From: Bacteroidales bacterium
Lineage (GTDB): Bacteria; Bacteroidota; Bacteroidia; Bacteroidales; UBA932
Reading direction: 5' to 3'
DNA length: 64,000 nucleotides
Assembly (NCBI GenBank): GCA_017438975.1
Contig: JAFRUH010000009.1
Span: forward strand, 62,001-126,000
Position numbers and translations under genes: made by a program. Of this stretch, positions 18,426 through 27,841 are shown in pieces. Every line of letters begins with the position of its first letter. Position 1 is the stretch's first letter. The notes beneath the pieces were generated by a model. It was not told the DNA's origin. It did no database searches and was given only the letters and a program-made list of their open reading frames with translations.

Positions 18426-18452
18426 TGCGCTATATAATTTGACACTACAGAT

Positions 18453-18725
18453 ATGGAAATGAAAAACGCTGTCGCCGGGACTCTCGAATCCGGCGATATC
18501 ATGATCCAGATTTCCTCCGGAGAGGGACTGGAAATCGACCTCCAGAGTTCTGTCGCCGCCCAGTTCGGTTCTCAGATCAAGGCCGTCATCACCGAGACGC
18601 TCAAGGGCCTCGGAATTGAAAATGCCGCCGTCAAGGCCGTGGACAAGGGTGCCCTCGACTGCACCATCCGCGCACGTGTAACCGCCGCCGCCGTCCGGGC
18701 GACCGGCAAAGATGTCTGGAAATAA
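18453..18725 (+). CDS. citD: Citrate lyase acyl carrier protein (gamma subunit)
   Basis: The 90-residue protein is the carrier for the acetyl and citryl groups of citrate lyase. The serine that receives the phosphoribosyl-dephospho-CoA group is Ser13 in GTLESGDIM, as in characterised CitD proteins, and the length is normal (about 95). Its stop shares one base with the citE start (TAATG). It opens the operon citD-citE-citF-citX. Confidence 0.95.
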   Translation: MEMKNAVAGTLESGDIMIQISSGEGLEIDLQSSVAAQFGSQIKAVITETLKGLGIENAAVKAVDKGALDCTIRARVTAAAVRATGKDVWK

Positions 18726-19615
18726 TGGAAAGATTACGCAGAACGATGATGTTCGTTCCGGGCAACAACCCCGGAATGATGGCCGACGCCCACATCTACG
18801 GTCCGGATTCGATCATGCTCGATCTGGAAGATTCCGTCACCATGGCTGAGAAGGATGCCGCCCGGCTCCTGGTCTACAATGCCCTGAAATCCATCGATTA
18901 CGGTACGACCGAGATGGTCGTCCGGATCAATCCGCTCAATACCCCTTACGGGAAAAAGGACGTCGAAGCCGTCGTCAAGGCCGGCGTCGACGTGATCCGC
19001 ATGCCGAAGACCGAGACGGCGGACGAAGTCCGGGAGCTCGAGGCCGAAATCCTCAAGGTCGAAACCGAGATCGGACGCGTTGGCGAGACCCGCATCATGG
19101 CGGCGATCGAGAGCGCCCTCGGTATCCGGAACGCCTTCGAAATCGCCTCGGCATCGACCCGGATGATGGGCATCGCCCTCGGCGCCGAGGACTATACCGC
19201 AAACCTGAAGACCCAGCGGACCCCGGGCGGAGCTGAACTGCTCCTTGCCCGCGAGACGATCGTCGTGGCGGCCCGCGCCGCCGGCATCGCCTGTTTCGAT
19301 ACGGTCTATTCGAACCTCGACGACATGGACACCTTCCGCAAGGAGGTCGAACTGATCAAGACCCTCGGTTTCGACGGCAAGTCGATCATCAACCCCCGCC
19401 AGATCGAGGTCGTCAACGAAGTTTTCGCCCCGTCACAGAAGGACATCGAGAAAGCGCTCCGCATCACGGCCGCCATCAAGGAGGCCCAGCAGCGCGGTTC
19501 CGGCGTCATCGCCGTGAACGGGAAGATGGTTGACCGGCCGGTCGTCATCCGCGCCGAGCGTACGATCGCGCTCGCTATCGCATCCGGTATCTTAAGCAAG
19601 GAGGAAGCATTATGA
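18725..19615 (+). CDS. citE: Citrate lyase beta subunit (citryl-ACP lyase)
   Basis: The 296-residue subunit cleaves citryl-ACP into oxaloacetate and acetyl-ACP. The HpcH/HpaI aldolase-like pattern is clear: RTMMFVPGNNPGMM at the start, DSIMLDLEDSVT near residue 35, VVRINPLNTPYG near 65, MAAIESALGIRN near 125 and GFDGKSIINPRQ near 220. Usual CitE length is about 290-300. It overlaps both neighbours by a few bases, which fits synthesis of subunits in fixed ratio. Confidence 0.95.
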   Translation: MERLRRTMMFVPGNNPGMMADAHIYGPDSIMLDLEDSVTMAEKDAARLLVYNALKSIDYGTTEMVVRINPLNTPYGKKDVEAVVKAGVDVIRMPKTETADEVRELEAEILKVETEIGRVGETRIMAAIESALGIRNAFEIASASTRMMGIALGAEDYTANLKTQRTPGGAELLLARETIVVAARAAGIACFDTVYSNLDDMDTFRKEVELIKTLGFDGKSIINPRQIEVVNEVFAPSQKDIEKALRITAAIKEAQQRGSGVIAVNGKMVDRPVVIRAERTIALAIASGILSKEEAL

Positions 19616-21033
19616 GAAATACGAAAGTCGTTACCCTCGAAGAGGCCATCCGCCGCAGCGGACTCAAGGATGGCATGACCATCTCTTTCCACCACCATTT
19701 CCGCGGCGGTGACAAGGTCGTCAACCTCGTTGTCGACAAACTGGCCGAAATGGGCTTCAAAGGCCTGCACCTGGCCGCCTCCAGCCTCTCCGACGTCCAC
19801 GCCCCGCTGATCGGCCATATCCGTAACGGGGTCATCACGAAGATCTCGACCTCCGGACTCCGGGGAGAACTCGCCAACGAGATTTCCCACGCCCTGATGG
19901 AAGAACCCGTCGTTTTCCGCTCCCATGGCGGACGCGGCAGCGCCATCGCCTCGGGCGAGCTCCACATCGATGTCGCCTTCCTCGGTGCCTCGTCCTGCGA
20001 CGCCCTCGGAAACGCTTCCGGCTGCCCGCGTTCCGAGAATGCGAAGTCGATCTGCGGTTCCCTGGGCTATGCCCTCCCGGACGCTCAGTATGCGGACCAT
20101 GTCGTCGTGGTCACGGACGATCTCGTCGCGTATCCGAATGTCCCTAAATCCATCTCTGCCTGCCAGGTCGAGTCGGTTGTCGTCGTGGATTCCGTCGGTG
20201 ACAGCTCGAAGATCTCTTCCGGCGCGATCCGCGATTCCAAGAATCCCCGGGACATCCTCCTCGCCAAGCAGGCCGCCAAGGTGATTATCAACAGCGGCTA
20301 TTTCACGGACGGATTCTCGATCCAGACCGGAACGGGCGGCGCCTCCCTCGCGGCGGTCAAATATATCCGCGAGAGCATGATCGAGAAGGGAATCAAAGCG
20401 TCCTTCGCCCTCGGCGGCATCACCGCTCATATGGTCAAGCTCCATGAAGAAGGCCTGATCGGCCGTCTCGTCGACGTCCAGTCCTTCGACAAGGTCGCTG
20501 CCGAGTCGATCGCTTCCGACCAGCTGCACCAGGAAGTTTCCGCCATCGAGTACGCCAGCGCCGACCATGAGGGTTCGGCCGTCCATGCCCTCGATATCGT
20601 CATCCTGTCCGCCCTCGAGGTCGATGTCGACTTCAATGTCAATGTCCTCGTCGGTTCCGACGGCATCATCCGCGGGGCCATCGGCGGCCATCCCGACACG
20701 GCCGAGGACAGCGCTCTCTCGATCATCGTCTGTCCGCTTCTTCGCGGCCGGATCCCCTGTGTCGTCCCGAAGGTGACGACCCTGATCACACCCGGAGCGG
20801 GCGTGGACGTCGTCGTGACCGAATACGGCATCGCCGTGAACCCCCGCAGACCCGAAATCGCCGAGCGTCTGAAAGAGGCCGGCCTTCCGGTCACAGACAT
20901 CCGTGACCTCGCCGCCAAGGCGACCTCGATCATCGGAGTGCCGGACGCCCTCCCGTTCGGGGACAAGGTGGTCGGCATCGTCATGGACCGACACGGAAAA
21001 GTCCTGGACAAGATCCGGAACATCGAAGACTGA
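19612..21033 (+). CDS. citF: Citrate lyase alpha subunit (citrate:ACP transferase)
   Basis: The 473-residue subunit exchanges acetyl for citryl on the carrier protein. It belongs to the CoA-transferase superfamily; the early segment DGMTISFHHHFRGGDKVVN and the late LITPGAGVDVVVTEYGIAVNP, GVPDALPFGDKVVG and IRNIED ending are typical CitF features. Normal length is 470-510 residues. The start overlaps citE as ATGA, and the stop shares one base with the citX ATG. Confidence 0.95.
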   Translation: MRNTKVVTLEEAIRRSGLKDGMTISFHHHFRGGDKVVNLVVDKLAEMGFKGLHLAASSLSDVHAPLIGHIRNGVITKISTSGLRGELANEISHALMEEPVVFRSHGGRGSAIASGELHIDVAFLGASSCDALGNASGCPRSENAKSICGSLGYALPDAQYADHVVVVTDDLVAYPNVPKSISACQVESVVVVDSVGDSSKISSGAIRDSKNPRDILLAKQAAKVIINSGYFTDGFSIQTGTGGASLAAVKYIRESMIEKGIKASFALGGITAHMVKLHEEGLIGRLVDVQSFDKVAAESIASDQLHQEVSAIEYASADHEGSAVHALDIVILSALEVDVDFNVNVLVGSDGIIRGAIGGHPDTAEDSALSIIVCPLLRGRIPCVVPKVTTLITPGAGVDVVVTEYGIAVNPRRPEIAERLKEAGLPVTDIRDLAAKATSIIGVPDALPFGDKVVGIVMDRHGKVLDKIRNIED

Positions 21034-21533
21034 TGGCGGCGGTAACGCTGGACCGTTTGCTGCAAAGCAGGGAAGAGAGACATCTGCACCAGATGTCTCT
21101 CTTGCAGTTGTATCCGGGGAAGACGCTGGTTTCGATGACCGTCATCATGCCGGGTCCTGTCAAGCGCGATTCCCGCTCCCTGACGGTCGCCAGGGCGGGG
21201 GAGGAGGCCCTCAAGGAGGCTTTCCGGGAAAGAATCCTCCGGATGGAGGCCCGGGACCTTGAAACCGGTTACGAGTGCTATCTGGTGACCGATGTCCCGC
21301 GAGGCGATGCCAAGCGGATCTGCTGCGGGATCGAGGATACGGCCCCGCTCGGCCGGCTGTTCGACCTCGATGTCATCGGGGAGGACGGAGTACCTCTCAG
21401 CCGGTCCGGATTCGGTTTTCCGCCCCGCAAATGTCTTCTCTGCGACCGGGAGGCGAGGTACTGCATGCGCAACCATACTCACACTTTGGAAGAATTGCTT
21501 GCAAGAATCGATAAAATGATTGCGGATTATTAA
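21033..21533 (+). CDS. citX: Apo-citrate lyase phosphoribosyl-dephospho-CoA transferase
   Basis: The 166-residue enzyme attaches the prosthetic group to CitD. Recognisable parts are LLQSREERHLHQ near the N-terminus, LGRLFDLDVIGEDG near residue 108 (the DLD motif of CitX-type nucleotidyltransferases) and the Cys-rich RKCLLCDREARYC near 135. The length is close to that of stand-alone CitX (about 180). In some bacteria CitX is fused to CitG; here CitG is instead fused to CitC. Confidence 0.93.
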   Translation: MAAVTLDRLLQSREERHLHQMSLLQLYPGKTLVSMTVIMPGPVKRDSRSLTVARAGEEALKEAFRERILRMEARDLETGYECYLVTDVPRGDAKRICCGIEDTAPLGRLFDLDVIGEDGVPLSRSGFGFPPRKCLLCDREARYCMRNHTHTLEELLARIDKMIADY

Positions 21534-21550
21534 AATATTGTCTATTTTTG
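21520..21550 (+). promoter_or_regulatory. Internal promoter before the citC-citG fusion gene
   Basis: TTG (21520-21522), 20 nt, then TATTTTTG (21543-21550) fits the Bacteroides consensus and lies in the only sizeable gap (68 nt) inside the citrate lyase cluster. It would start transcripts near 21557, allowing the activation enzymes and downstream genes to be made without citDEFX. Confidence 0.65.
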
Positions 21551-21601
21551 TAACATCATATCGCGCGCGGACGTGACCGGGAGTATTGGGAAGTCGGCAG
21601 G

Positions 21602-23395
21602 ATGATGAAAACATACGGAAGATTCGAAATATCGGAGATGCCCCTGGGCTCTCCCCGTTTCCGCAACAAAGTGGAAACGTTTCTGAAAACCAATGGACTG
21701 CGTCTCGATCCGTTGGATTTTTACCTTGCCGTTACAGATTCTGATGAGAATATCGTTGCCGGAGCCGGGCTCCGCGGGGATGTCGTAAAGTGCGTCGCCG
21801 TCTCGGATTCCGTCCGGGAGGAAGGCTTGTCCGGAACGCTGGTTTCTGAAATCATCGCCGTCGCTTCCGCTCGCGGCATCCCGAACCTCAAGGTCTATAC
21901 CAAGCCGGAGAACCGTGCCGTCTTCGAGTCGATGGGTTTCCGCCTGATCGCCCGGGCCCCGCTGGCGATCCTGATGGAAAACGGGAACGGACTCGCTTCC
22001 TATTGTGCATATCTCGGTGGATGCCGGACTCCCGGAAAAAACGGCGTCATCGTAATGAACGCCAATCCCTTCACTTATGGCCATCTCTGCTTGATTGCCG
22101 AGGCTTCTCGGCAGGTGGACCGGCTTTTTGTCATCCCGGTCCGGGAGGAAGGTCCCGACTTCAGTTACGAGGCCAGGAAAGCGATGATCACGTCTGCGGA
22201 CCTTCCCGGGAATGTCACGGTTCTCGAAGGAAGCGCCTATACTGTATCTGCAGCAACCTTCCCGACCTATTTCCTGAAAAATCTGGACGATGCCGCCCGG
22301 ACGCAGATGCGGCTCGATCTCGACTTGTTCTCCCGCCATATCGCGCCGGCGCTCGGCGCGTCCGTGCGGTTCGTCGGGTCGGAGCCGGAAGACGTCCTGA
22401 CCGCTGAATACAACCGGACGATGGAGACCGTTCTTCCCGAGAGCGGGATCGCCGTTTCCGTCATGGACCGTTTTTGCCTGTCCGGACGCCCCGTAAGCGC
22501 TTCCACCGTGCGTTCCGCCCTTCGGGAGGGCTCCTTCCGGAAAGCGGCGGAACCGGTTCCTTCTTCGGGATGGATGTACCTTGCGGCCTTCCTGATGGAA
22601 CGGTCGCTCCTTGCCGAACTCGAAACTCCCCATAAACCGGGACTTGTCGGCCCCGGATCGAAAGGAAGCCATCCGGATATGGACGAAGACCTGATGCGGA
22701 AGAGCATACGGACCCTCCGCTCCTCTTTCGAGCGCCATTTCGACCTCTCCGACCCCGTCTCTACCGGGAAGGCCGTCGAGATGGACGTTCTTTCCGCGAC
22801 CAGCGGCGTCAATACCCACCGGGGTGCGATTTTCAGCCAGATCCTCGTCGCGACCGCCTTCCTCCAGATTCTCTGTGGAGCCTATCCCGCTGATCCTCAG
22901 TCACTTCATGATTTGCCTCTGGTGAAAATCCACCAGAGGAATATCCGTAACTTCCTGGAGGATAGGAACTTAGTCTCCACCCTCAAGGAGCGGATCGGGG
23001 CGCTGGCCTCGGAAGTCGCTCCTTCGACCGGGTCCCACGGCGGCCGTCTCGTCGCCCGGTACGGGGTCAAAGGGGCATTGCCGATGGCGCGCGAAGGGTA
23101 CGGGCCCCTTTTTGAAGGATGGCTGCCCCTCTACCGCTCGCTGGAAGGAGACCCTTTCCGGAACCAGAAGACGCTCCTTCGGATCATGTCCGAACTGGAC
23201 GATACCTGCATCCTGCACCGGACTGGCCCGGCAAGGGCCCTGGAAGTCAAGGCCGAGGCGGAGGAACTCCTGCGACGTTTCGATCCGGAAGAACTGAAAG
23301 GAATGGATGCGCGGTATTCCCTGGAAGGCGTCTCTCCCGGAGGCTCTGCCGACATGCTGGCTTTGACGATACTTATCGATTCCCTGACAAGATAA
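21602..23395 (+). CDS. CitC-CitG fusion: citrate lyase ligase + triphosphoribosyl-dephospho-CoA synthase
   Basis: The 597-residue protein joins two activation enzymes. Residues 1-135 form a GNAT-like domain and about 140-325 a nucleotidyltransferase domain with NANPFTYGHL, together equal to a complete CitC, which acetylates the lyase using ATP. From about 330 to the end the sequence is CitG: TPHKPGLVGPGSKGSHPDMD near 345 and GVNTHRGAIFSQ near 405 are its conserved blocks. CitG makes the prosthetic-group precursor that CitX transfers. Both halves look full length with key motifs intact. Fusion of CitG to CitX is known; this pairing is less familiar. A second ATG at 21605 is an equally good start. 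Confidence 0.92.
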   Translation: MMKTYGRFEISEMPLGSPRFRNKVETFLKTNGLRLDPLDFYLAVTDSDENIVAGAGLRGDVVKCVAVSDSVREEGLSGTLVSEIIAVASARGIPNLKVYTKPENRAVFESMGFRLIARAPLAILMENGNGLASYCAYLGGCRTPGKNGVIVMNANPFTYGHLCLIAEASRQVDRLFVIPVREEGPDFSYEARKAMITSADLPGNVTVLEGSAYTVSAATFPTYFLKNLDDAARTQMRLDLDLFSRHIAPALGASVRFVGSEPEDVLTAEYNRTMETVLPESGIAVSVMDRFCLSGRPVSASTVRSALREGSFRKAAEPVPSSGWMYLAAFLMERSLLAELETPHKPGLVGPGSKGSHPDMDEDLMRKSIRTLRSSFERHFDLSDPVSTGKAVEMDVLSATSGVNTHRGAIFSQILVATAFLQILCGAYPADPQSLHDLPLVKIHQRNIRNFLEDRNLVSTLKERIGALASEVAPSTGSHGGRLVARYGVKGALPMAREGYGPLFEGWLPLYRSLEGDPFRNQKTLLRIMSELDDTCILHRTGPARALEVKAEAEELLRRFDPEELKGMDARYSLEGVSPGGSADMLALTILIDSLTR

Positions 23396-23433
23396 CAACA
23401 CATCATATAATTAACATTAAACCCCAAACAATT

Positions 23434-25674
23434 ATGGTAGAATTGATTCCTCACGGTGTGTACCTTCTCGACGGACAGAAAACAGTGTCCGATCCTTCCG
23501 GACTTCCCGCTCCGGACGAGGCCCGCGAACAGACCATCACCTACGGAATTCTCCGTGCCCATGACGTGGAAGGCGGCAAGGGCAAGAAAATGCGCATCCG
23601 TTTCGATGCGATGGTTTCCCATGACATCACTTATGTCGGCATCATCCAGACCGCCCGCGCGAGCGGACTCGAGGAGTTCCCGATCCCGTATGCCATGACC
23701 AATTGCCACAACTCGCTCTGCGCGGTCGGCGGCACAATCAATGAAGACGACCACGTCTTCGGCCTTTCCGCAGCGAAGAAATACGGCGGTATCTATGTTC
23801 CTGCCAACCAGGCCGTTATCCACCAGTATGCCCGCGAAGCCCTGACCGCCTGCGGCAACATGATCCTCGGATCCGACAGCCATACCCGCTACGGTTCCCT
23901 CGGAAACATGGGTGTCGGCGAAGGCGGCGGCGAACTCGTCAAACAGCTTCTCCGCAATACCTGGGACATCAACGCTCCCGAGGTCGTCCTCGTCTGGCTG
24001 GAAGGCAAGCCGCGTCACGGCATCGGCCCGCACGATGTCGCCATCTCCCTGGTCAAGGCTGTGTTCGAGAGCGGATTCGTCAAGAACAAGGTCCTCGAGT
24101 TCGCCGGCCCCGGCGTCAAGGAACTCCCGATCGATTTCCGGAACGGCATCGATGTCATGACGACCGAGACGACCTGCCTCAGTTCCATCTGGATCACCGA
24201 CGACAAGGTCAAGGAATACTTTGAGATGCACCGCCGTCCCGAGGCGTACAGGACCCTCGCTCCCGGCAAGATCGCCTGGTATGACAGCATGATCCGGATC
24301 GACCTCTCCACCCAGGAGAGCATGATCGCCCTTCCGTTCCATCCGTCCAACGCTGTTTCTATCCACGAACTCCAGGCCGATCCCGTCGGGATCCTCAAGG
24401 CTGTCGAGGAAGATACGAAGAAGCGTTTCGGCGACCGCGTCCAGGTCGACCTCCTTTCCAAGATCAAGGACGGAAAGGTCATGGCGGACCAGGGCATTAT
24501 CGCCGGCTGCTCGGGCGGTACCTATGACAACCTCTCCGAGGCCGCCACGATCCTCAAAGGCAAGTCCATCGGCAACGATTACTTCACGATGAGCGCCTAC
24601 CCCCAGTCGACCCCGGTCTATCTCGCGACCACCCGCGGCCATATCGCCGAGGAACTCCTCGAGGCCGGCGTCGTCATCAAGCCGGCCTTCTGCGGTCCCT
24701 GCTTCGGCGCCGGAGACGTTCCTTCCAACAACGGCCTCTCCATCCGTCACACGACCCGCAACTTCCCGAACCGGGAAGGTTCCAAGCCGGGCCAGGGCCA
24801 GATTTCCCTCGTGTCCCTGATGGACGCCCGTTCCATCGCCGCGACGGCCGCGAACGGCGGCGTCATCACGGCTGCGTCCGACATTGAATACGAAGACACC
24901 CACAAGCCTTATGCTTTCGACGACCGGATCTACAAGAGCCGGATCTACAACGGTTTCGGAAAGGCCGATCCTTCCGTCGAACTCCGCTACGGACCGAACA
25001 TCAAGGACTGGCCGAAGATGTATCCGATGGAGGAGAATATGCTCGTCGAACTGGCGGCGGTGATTCATGACCCCGTCACGACGACCGATGAGCTCATCCC
25101 GTCCGGCGAGACTTCTTCCTACCGTTCCAACCCGCTCAAGCTCAGTGAGTTCGCCCTGAGCCGCCGCGTCCCTGAATATGTCGGCATCTCCAAGCGGATC
25201 CAGTCCCAGGATCTCGAGCGCCGCGCCGGGAACGTTCCGGAGAACGTCGCCGCCGCCCTCAAGGCCGTCGGCGCTTCCGCTGCGGATACCTCCTTCGGTT
25301 CCTGCGTGTTCGCCAACAAGCCCGGTGACGGCTCTGCCCGCGAGCAGGCCGCATCCTGCCAGAAGGTGCTCGGCGGCGACGCAAACATCTGCTATGAGTA
25401 CGCGACCAAGCGCTACCGCTCCAACTGCATCAACTGGGGCATCGTTCCTTTCACCATCGCTCCCGAAACCGCGTTCGAGTATGAACCGGGCGACTTCGTT
25501 TTCGTCCCCGGCATCCGGAAGGCCATCCTCGGCGGCGCCGAAGAGATCGATGCGAAGGTCATTACCGCCAAGGGCGTGACCCCCATCCGCCTGTTCTTCC
25601 AGAACCTGACCGCAGACGAGCGTGAAATCCTCGCCGACGGCTGCCTTATGAACTATTATAAAAACCGCAAATAA
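23434..25674 (+). CDS. Aconitase-family hydratase
   Basis: The 746-residue protein is a complete aconitase-superfamily enzyme. [16 protein letters not shown] near residue 150 is the family active-site block; the three iron-sulfur cysteines are likely those in [12 protein letters not shown] near 357 and [10 protein letters not shown] near 425; the swivelling C-terminal domain has [12 protein letters not shown] near 620. The neighbours point to citrate/isocitrate isomerisation, but it resembles the YbhJ-like or 'hydratase' branch more than classical AcnA/AcnB, so another hydroxyacid is possible. The start at 23434 was chosen over an upstream in-frame ATG that lies inside the citC-citG gene. Confidence 0.88.
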   Translation: MVELIPHGVYLLDGQKTVSDPSGLPAPDEAREQTITYGILRAHDVEGGKGKKMRIRFDAMVSHDITYVGIIQTARASGLEEFPIPYAMTNCHNSLCAVGGTINEDDHVFGLSAAKKYGGIYVPANQAVIHQYAREALTACGNMILGSDSHTRYGSLGNMGVGEGGGELVKQLLRNTWDINAPEVVLVWLEGKPRHGIGPHDVAISLVKAVFESGFVKNKVLEFAGPGVKELPIDFRNGIDVMTTETTCLSSIWITDDKVKEYFEMHRRPEAYRTLAPGKIAWYDSMIRIDLSTQESMIALPFHPSNAVSIHELQADPVGILKAVEEDTKKRFGDRVQVDLLSKIKDGKVMADQGIIAGCSGGTYDNLSEAATILKGKSIGNDYFTMSAYPQSTPVYLATTRGHIAEELLEAGVVIKPAFCGPCFGAGDVPSNNGLSIRHTTRNFPNREGSKPGQGQISLVSLMDARSIAATAANGGVITAASDIEYEDTHKPYAFDDRIYKSRIYNGFGKADPSVELRYGPNIKDWPKMYPMEENMLVELAAVIHDPVTTTDELIPSGETSSYRSNPLKLSEFALSRRVPEYVGISKRIQSQDLERRAGNVPENVAAALKAVGASAADTSFGSCVFANKPGDGSAREQAASCQKVLGGDANICYEYATKRYRSNCINWGIVPFTIAPETAFEYEPGDFVFVPGIRKAILGGAEEIDAKVITAKGVTPIRLFFQNLTADEREILADGCLMNYYKNRK

Positions 25675-25685
25675 TTACAGTAGAA

Positions 25686-26894
25686 ATGGAAAAAATCAAA
25701 ATGACTACCCCGCTCGTCGAGATGGACGGCGATGAAATGACCAGGATCCTTTGGAAGATGATCAAGGACGAACTGATCCTTCCCTTTGTCGACCTGAAGA
25801 CCGAATACTATGACCTCGGACTGGAATACCGCGACAAGACCTCCGACCAGGTGACCGTCGATTCCGCCCTCGCTACGAAGAAATACGGCGTCGCCGTCAA
25901 GTGCGCGACCATCACCCCGAACGTCCAGCGCATGAGCGAGTACAACCTCCACGAGATGTGGAAGAGCCCGAACGGAACCATCCGCGCCATGCTGGACGGT
26001 ACCGTATTCCGCTGCCCGATCACGATCCCTTCGATCCATCCGGCCGTCAAATTCTGGAAGAAACCGATCACTATCGCCCGTCATGCCTATGGCGACGTCT
26101 ACCGTGACGTAGAGATCCAGACCACCGAGCCCGGTGTCGCCAAGCTCGTTTTCGAAGGCGAGAGCGGCAAGAAGGAAGAGCTGGTCATCCACAAATTCGC
26201 AGGCCCCGGCGTCATCGAAGGCATGCACAACACTGACGCTTCGATCCGCAGTTTCGCCCACTCCTGCTTCAAATACGCCCTGGACATCAAGCAGACCATC
26301 TGGTTCGCAACCAAGGATACCATCTCCAAGAAGTATGACGGCCGCTTCAAGGCCATCTTCGAGGAAGTGTTCCAGGAGTACAAGGAAGCTTTCGACGCCG
26401 CCGGTATCGAGTACTTCTATACCCTGATCGACGATGCGGTCGCCCGCGTGATGCGCAGCGAAGGCGGCTTCATCTGGGCCTGCAAGAACTATGACGGCGA
26501 CGTCATGTCCGATATGGTCTCCACCGCCTTCGGTTCCCTCGCCATGATGACTTCCGTCCTCGTCAGCCCGGACGGCAAGTACGAGTACGAGGCCGCCCAC
26601 GGCACCGTGACCCGCCACTACTACAAGTACCTCAAGGGAGAAGAGACTTCCACCAACCCGATTGCGACGATCTTCGCATGGAGCGGCGCTTTCCGCAAGA
26701 GGGGAGAACTCGACAACCTTCCGGAACTGGTCAATTACGCCAATCAGCTTGAGGCTGCCTGCTTCGATACCCTGAACGAGGGCCTGGTCACCAAGGACCT
26801 TGTCAACCTCATGGAGGGGATCACTCCGACCGCTCTCAACTCCGCTGATTTCCTGAAGGCTATCCGGGTCCGTCTCGAGAAACGTCTCAGCTAG
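25686..26894 (+). CDS. icd: NADP-dependent isocitrate dehydrogenase
   Basis: The 402-residue enzyme converts isocitrate to 2-oxoglutarate. It belongs to the dimeric subfamily shared with eukaryotic [22 protein letters not shown] at the N-terminus, [15 protein letters not shown] near residue 75, [16 protein letters not shown] near 95 for substrate binding, and [16 protein letters not shown] near 300 for NADP. It starts 11 nt after the hydratase. Together they route citrate to 2-oxoglutarate, the carbon skeleton that glutamate and glutamine synthesis needs. Confidence 0.95.
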   Translation: MEKIKMTTPLVEMDGDEMTRILWKMIKDELILPFVDLKTEYYDLGLEYRDKTSDQVTVDSALATKKYGVAVKCATITPNVQRMSEYNLHEMWKSPNGTIRAMLDGTVFRCPITIPSIHPAVKFWKKPITIARHAYGDVYRDVEIQTTEPGVAKLVFEGESGKKEELVIHKFAGPGVIEGMHNTDASIRSFAHSCFKYALDIKQTIWFATKDTISKKYDGRFKAIFEEVFQEYKEAFDAAGIEYFYTLIDDAVARVMRSEGGFIWACKNYDGDVMSDMVSTAFGSLAMMTSVLVSPDGKYEYEAAHGTVTRHYYKYLKGEETSTNPIATIFAWSGAFRKRGELDNLPELVNYANQLEAACFDTLNEGLVTKDLVNLMEGITPTALNSADFLKAIRVRLEKRLS

Positions 26895-26902
26895 AATTAG
26901 TT

Positions 26903-27829
26903 ATGAAAATCGTTTTTCTCGATGCGGCCACGATGGGCGCAACTCCGATGACGGCGATCGCCGCCATCGGAGATTTCGTCTGCTATGACTCCTCCACGGC
27001 CGAAGAGGCCCGGGAAAGGGCCCGTGACGCGGATGTCGTGATCCTGAACAAGATCATCGTGGACGAGGCTTTCCTGGATGCCGCTCCGAAGGTGCGGCTG
27101 ATCTGCGAGGCGGGGACCGGAATCAACAACATCGATACGGACCTTTGCCGGGAGAGGGGAGTGATCGTGCGGAACGTCGCCGGCTACTCCACCGATTCGG
27201 TCGCTCAGCTGACCTGGATGCACATCTTGAACCTTGTCGGAAACGCCTTCCATTATGACCGTTACGTCAAGGACGGGCGCTATTCCGCCGGCAAGATCCA
27301 TACGGACGCCGCCCATCCCTTCACGGAACTGACGGGAAAAACGATTGGAATCGTAGGCATGGGGGCGATCGGGCAGAAAGTCGCTTCGATCGCCCGTGCC
27401 TTCGGAATGGAGGTCATCTACTTCTCCACTTCCGGAACATCCCACTGCAAGGATTATCCTTCCGTCCCTCTGGAGGAACTGCTGCGCCGGAGCGATGTCG
27501 TAAGCATCCATGCCCCGTACAACGCGAGAACCGCAGGATTGATCGGTTATGACCAGCTCCGGCTGATGAAGCCGACGGCCGTCCTTGTCAATACCGGTCG
27601 CGGCGGCATCGCGGTCGAGAAGGATCTGGTCAGGGCCATCGACGAGGAACTGATCGCCGGTATCGGCATCGACGTTTATGAAAAGGAGCCGATTCCGACG
27701 GACAATCCCTTCCTGCACTCCCGTTTCCCGGGGAGGGTCCTGCTTTCCCCGCATGTTGCGTGGACCAGTAACGAGGCCCGGCAGCGTCTTGCCGACGAAA
27801 TGGCGGCAAACATATTGAAAGGCTGGTAA
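26903..27829 (+). CDS. D-2-hydroxyacid dehydrogenase, NAD(P)-dependent
   Basis: The 308-residue protein has the two-domain fold of D-isomer hydroxyacid dehydrogenases. GKTIGIVGMGAIGQKVASIA near residue 145-165 is the Rossmann loop. Catalytic Arg, Glu and His can be placed in NTGRGGI near 232, VYEKEP near 258 and SPHVAW near 285. The substrate could be glycerate, lactate, 2-hydroxyglutarate or similar; the sequence does not decide. It starts 8 nt after icd, so a role in oxo-acid turnover linked to the citrate genes is plausible. Confidence 0.85.
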   Translation: MKIVFLDAATMGATPMTAIAAIGDFVCYDSSTAEEARERARDADVVILNKIIVDEAFLDAAPKVRLICEAGTGINNIDTDLCRERGVIVRNVAGYSTDSVAQLTWMHILNLVGNAFHYDRYVKDGRYSAGKIHTDAAHPFTELTGKTIGIVGMGAIGQKVASIARAFGMEVIYFSTSGTSHCKDYPSVPLEELLRRSDVVSIHAPYNARTAGLIGYDQLRLMKPTAVLVNTGRGGIAVEKDLVRAIDEELIAGIGIDVYEKEPIPTDNPFLHSRFPGRVLLSPHVAWTSNEARQRLADEMAANILKGW

Positions 27830-27841
27830 TCAACTCGAAAC

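Noticed and set aside
23131-25068. A 645-residue minus-strand frame opposite the citC-citG and hydratase genes
   Set aside because: It crosses two genes with strong family matches and shows no motif of its own.
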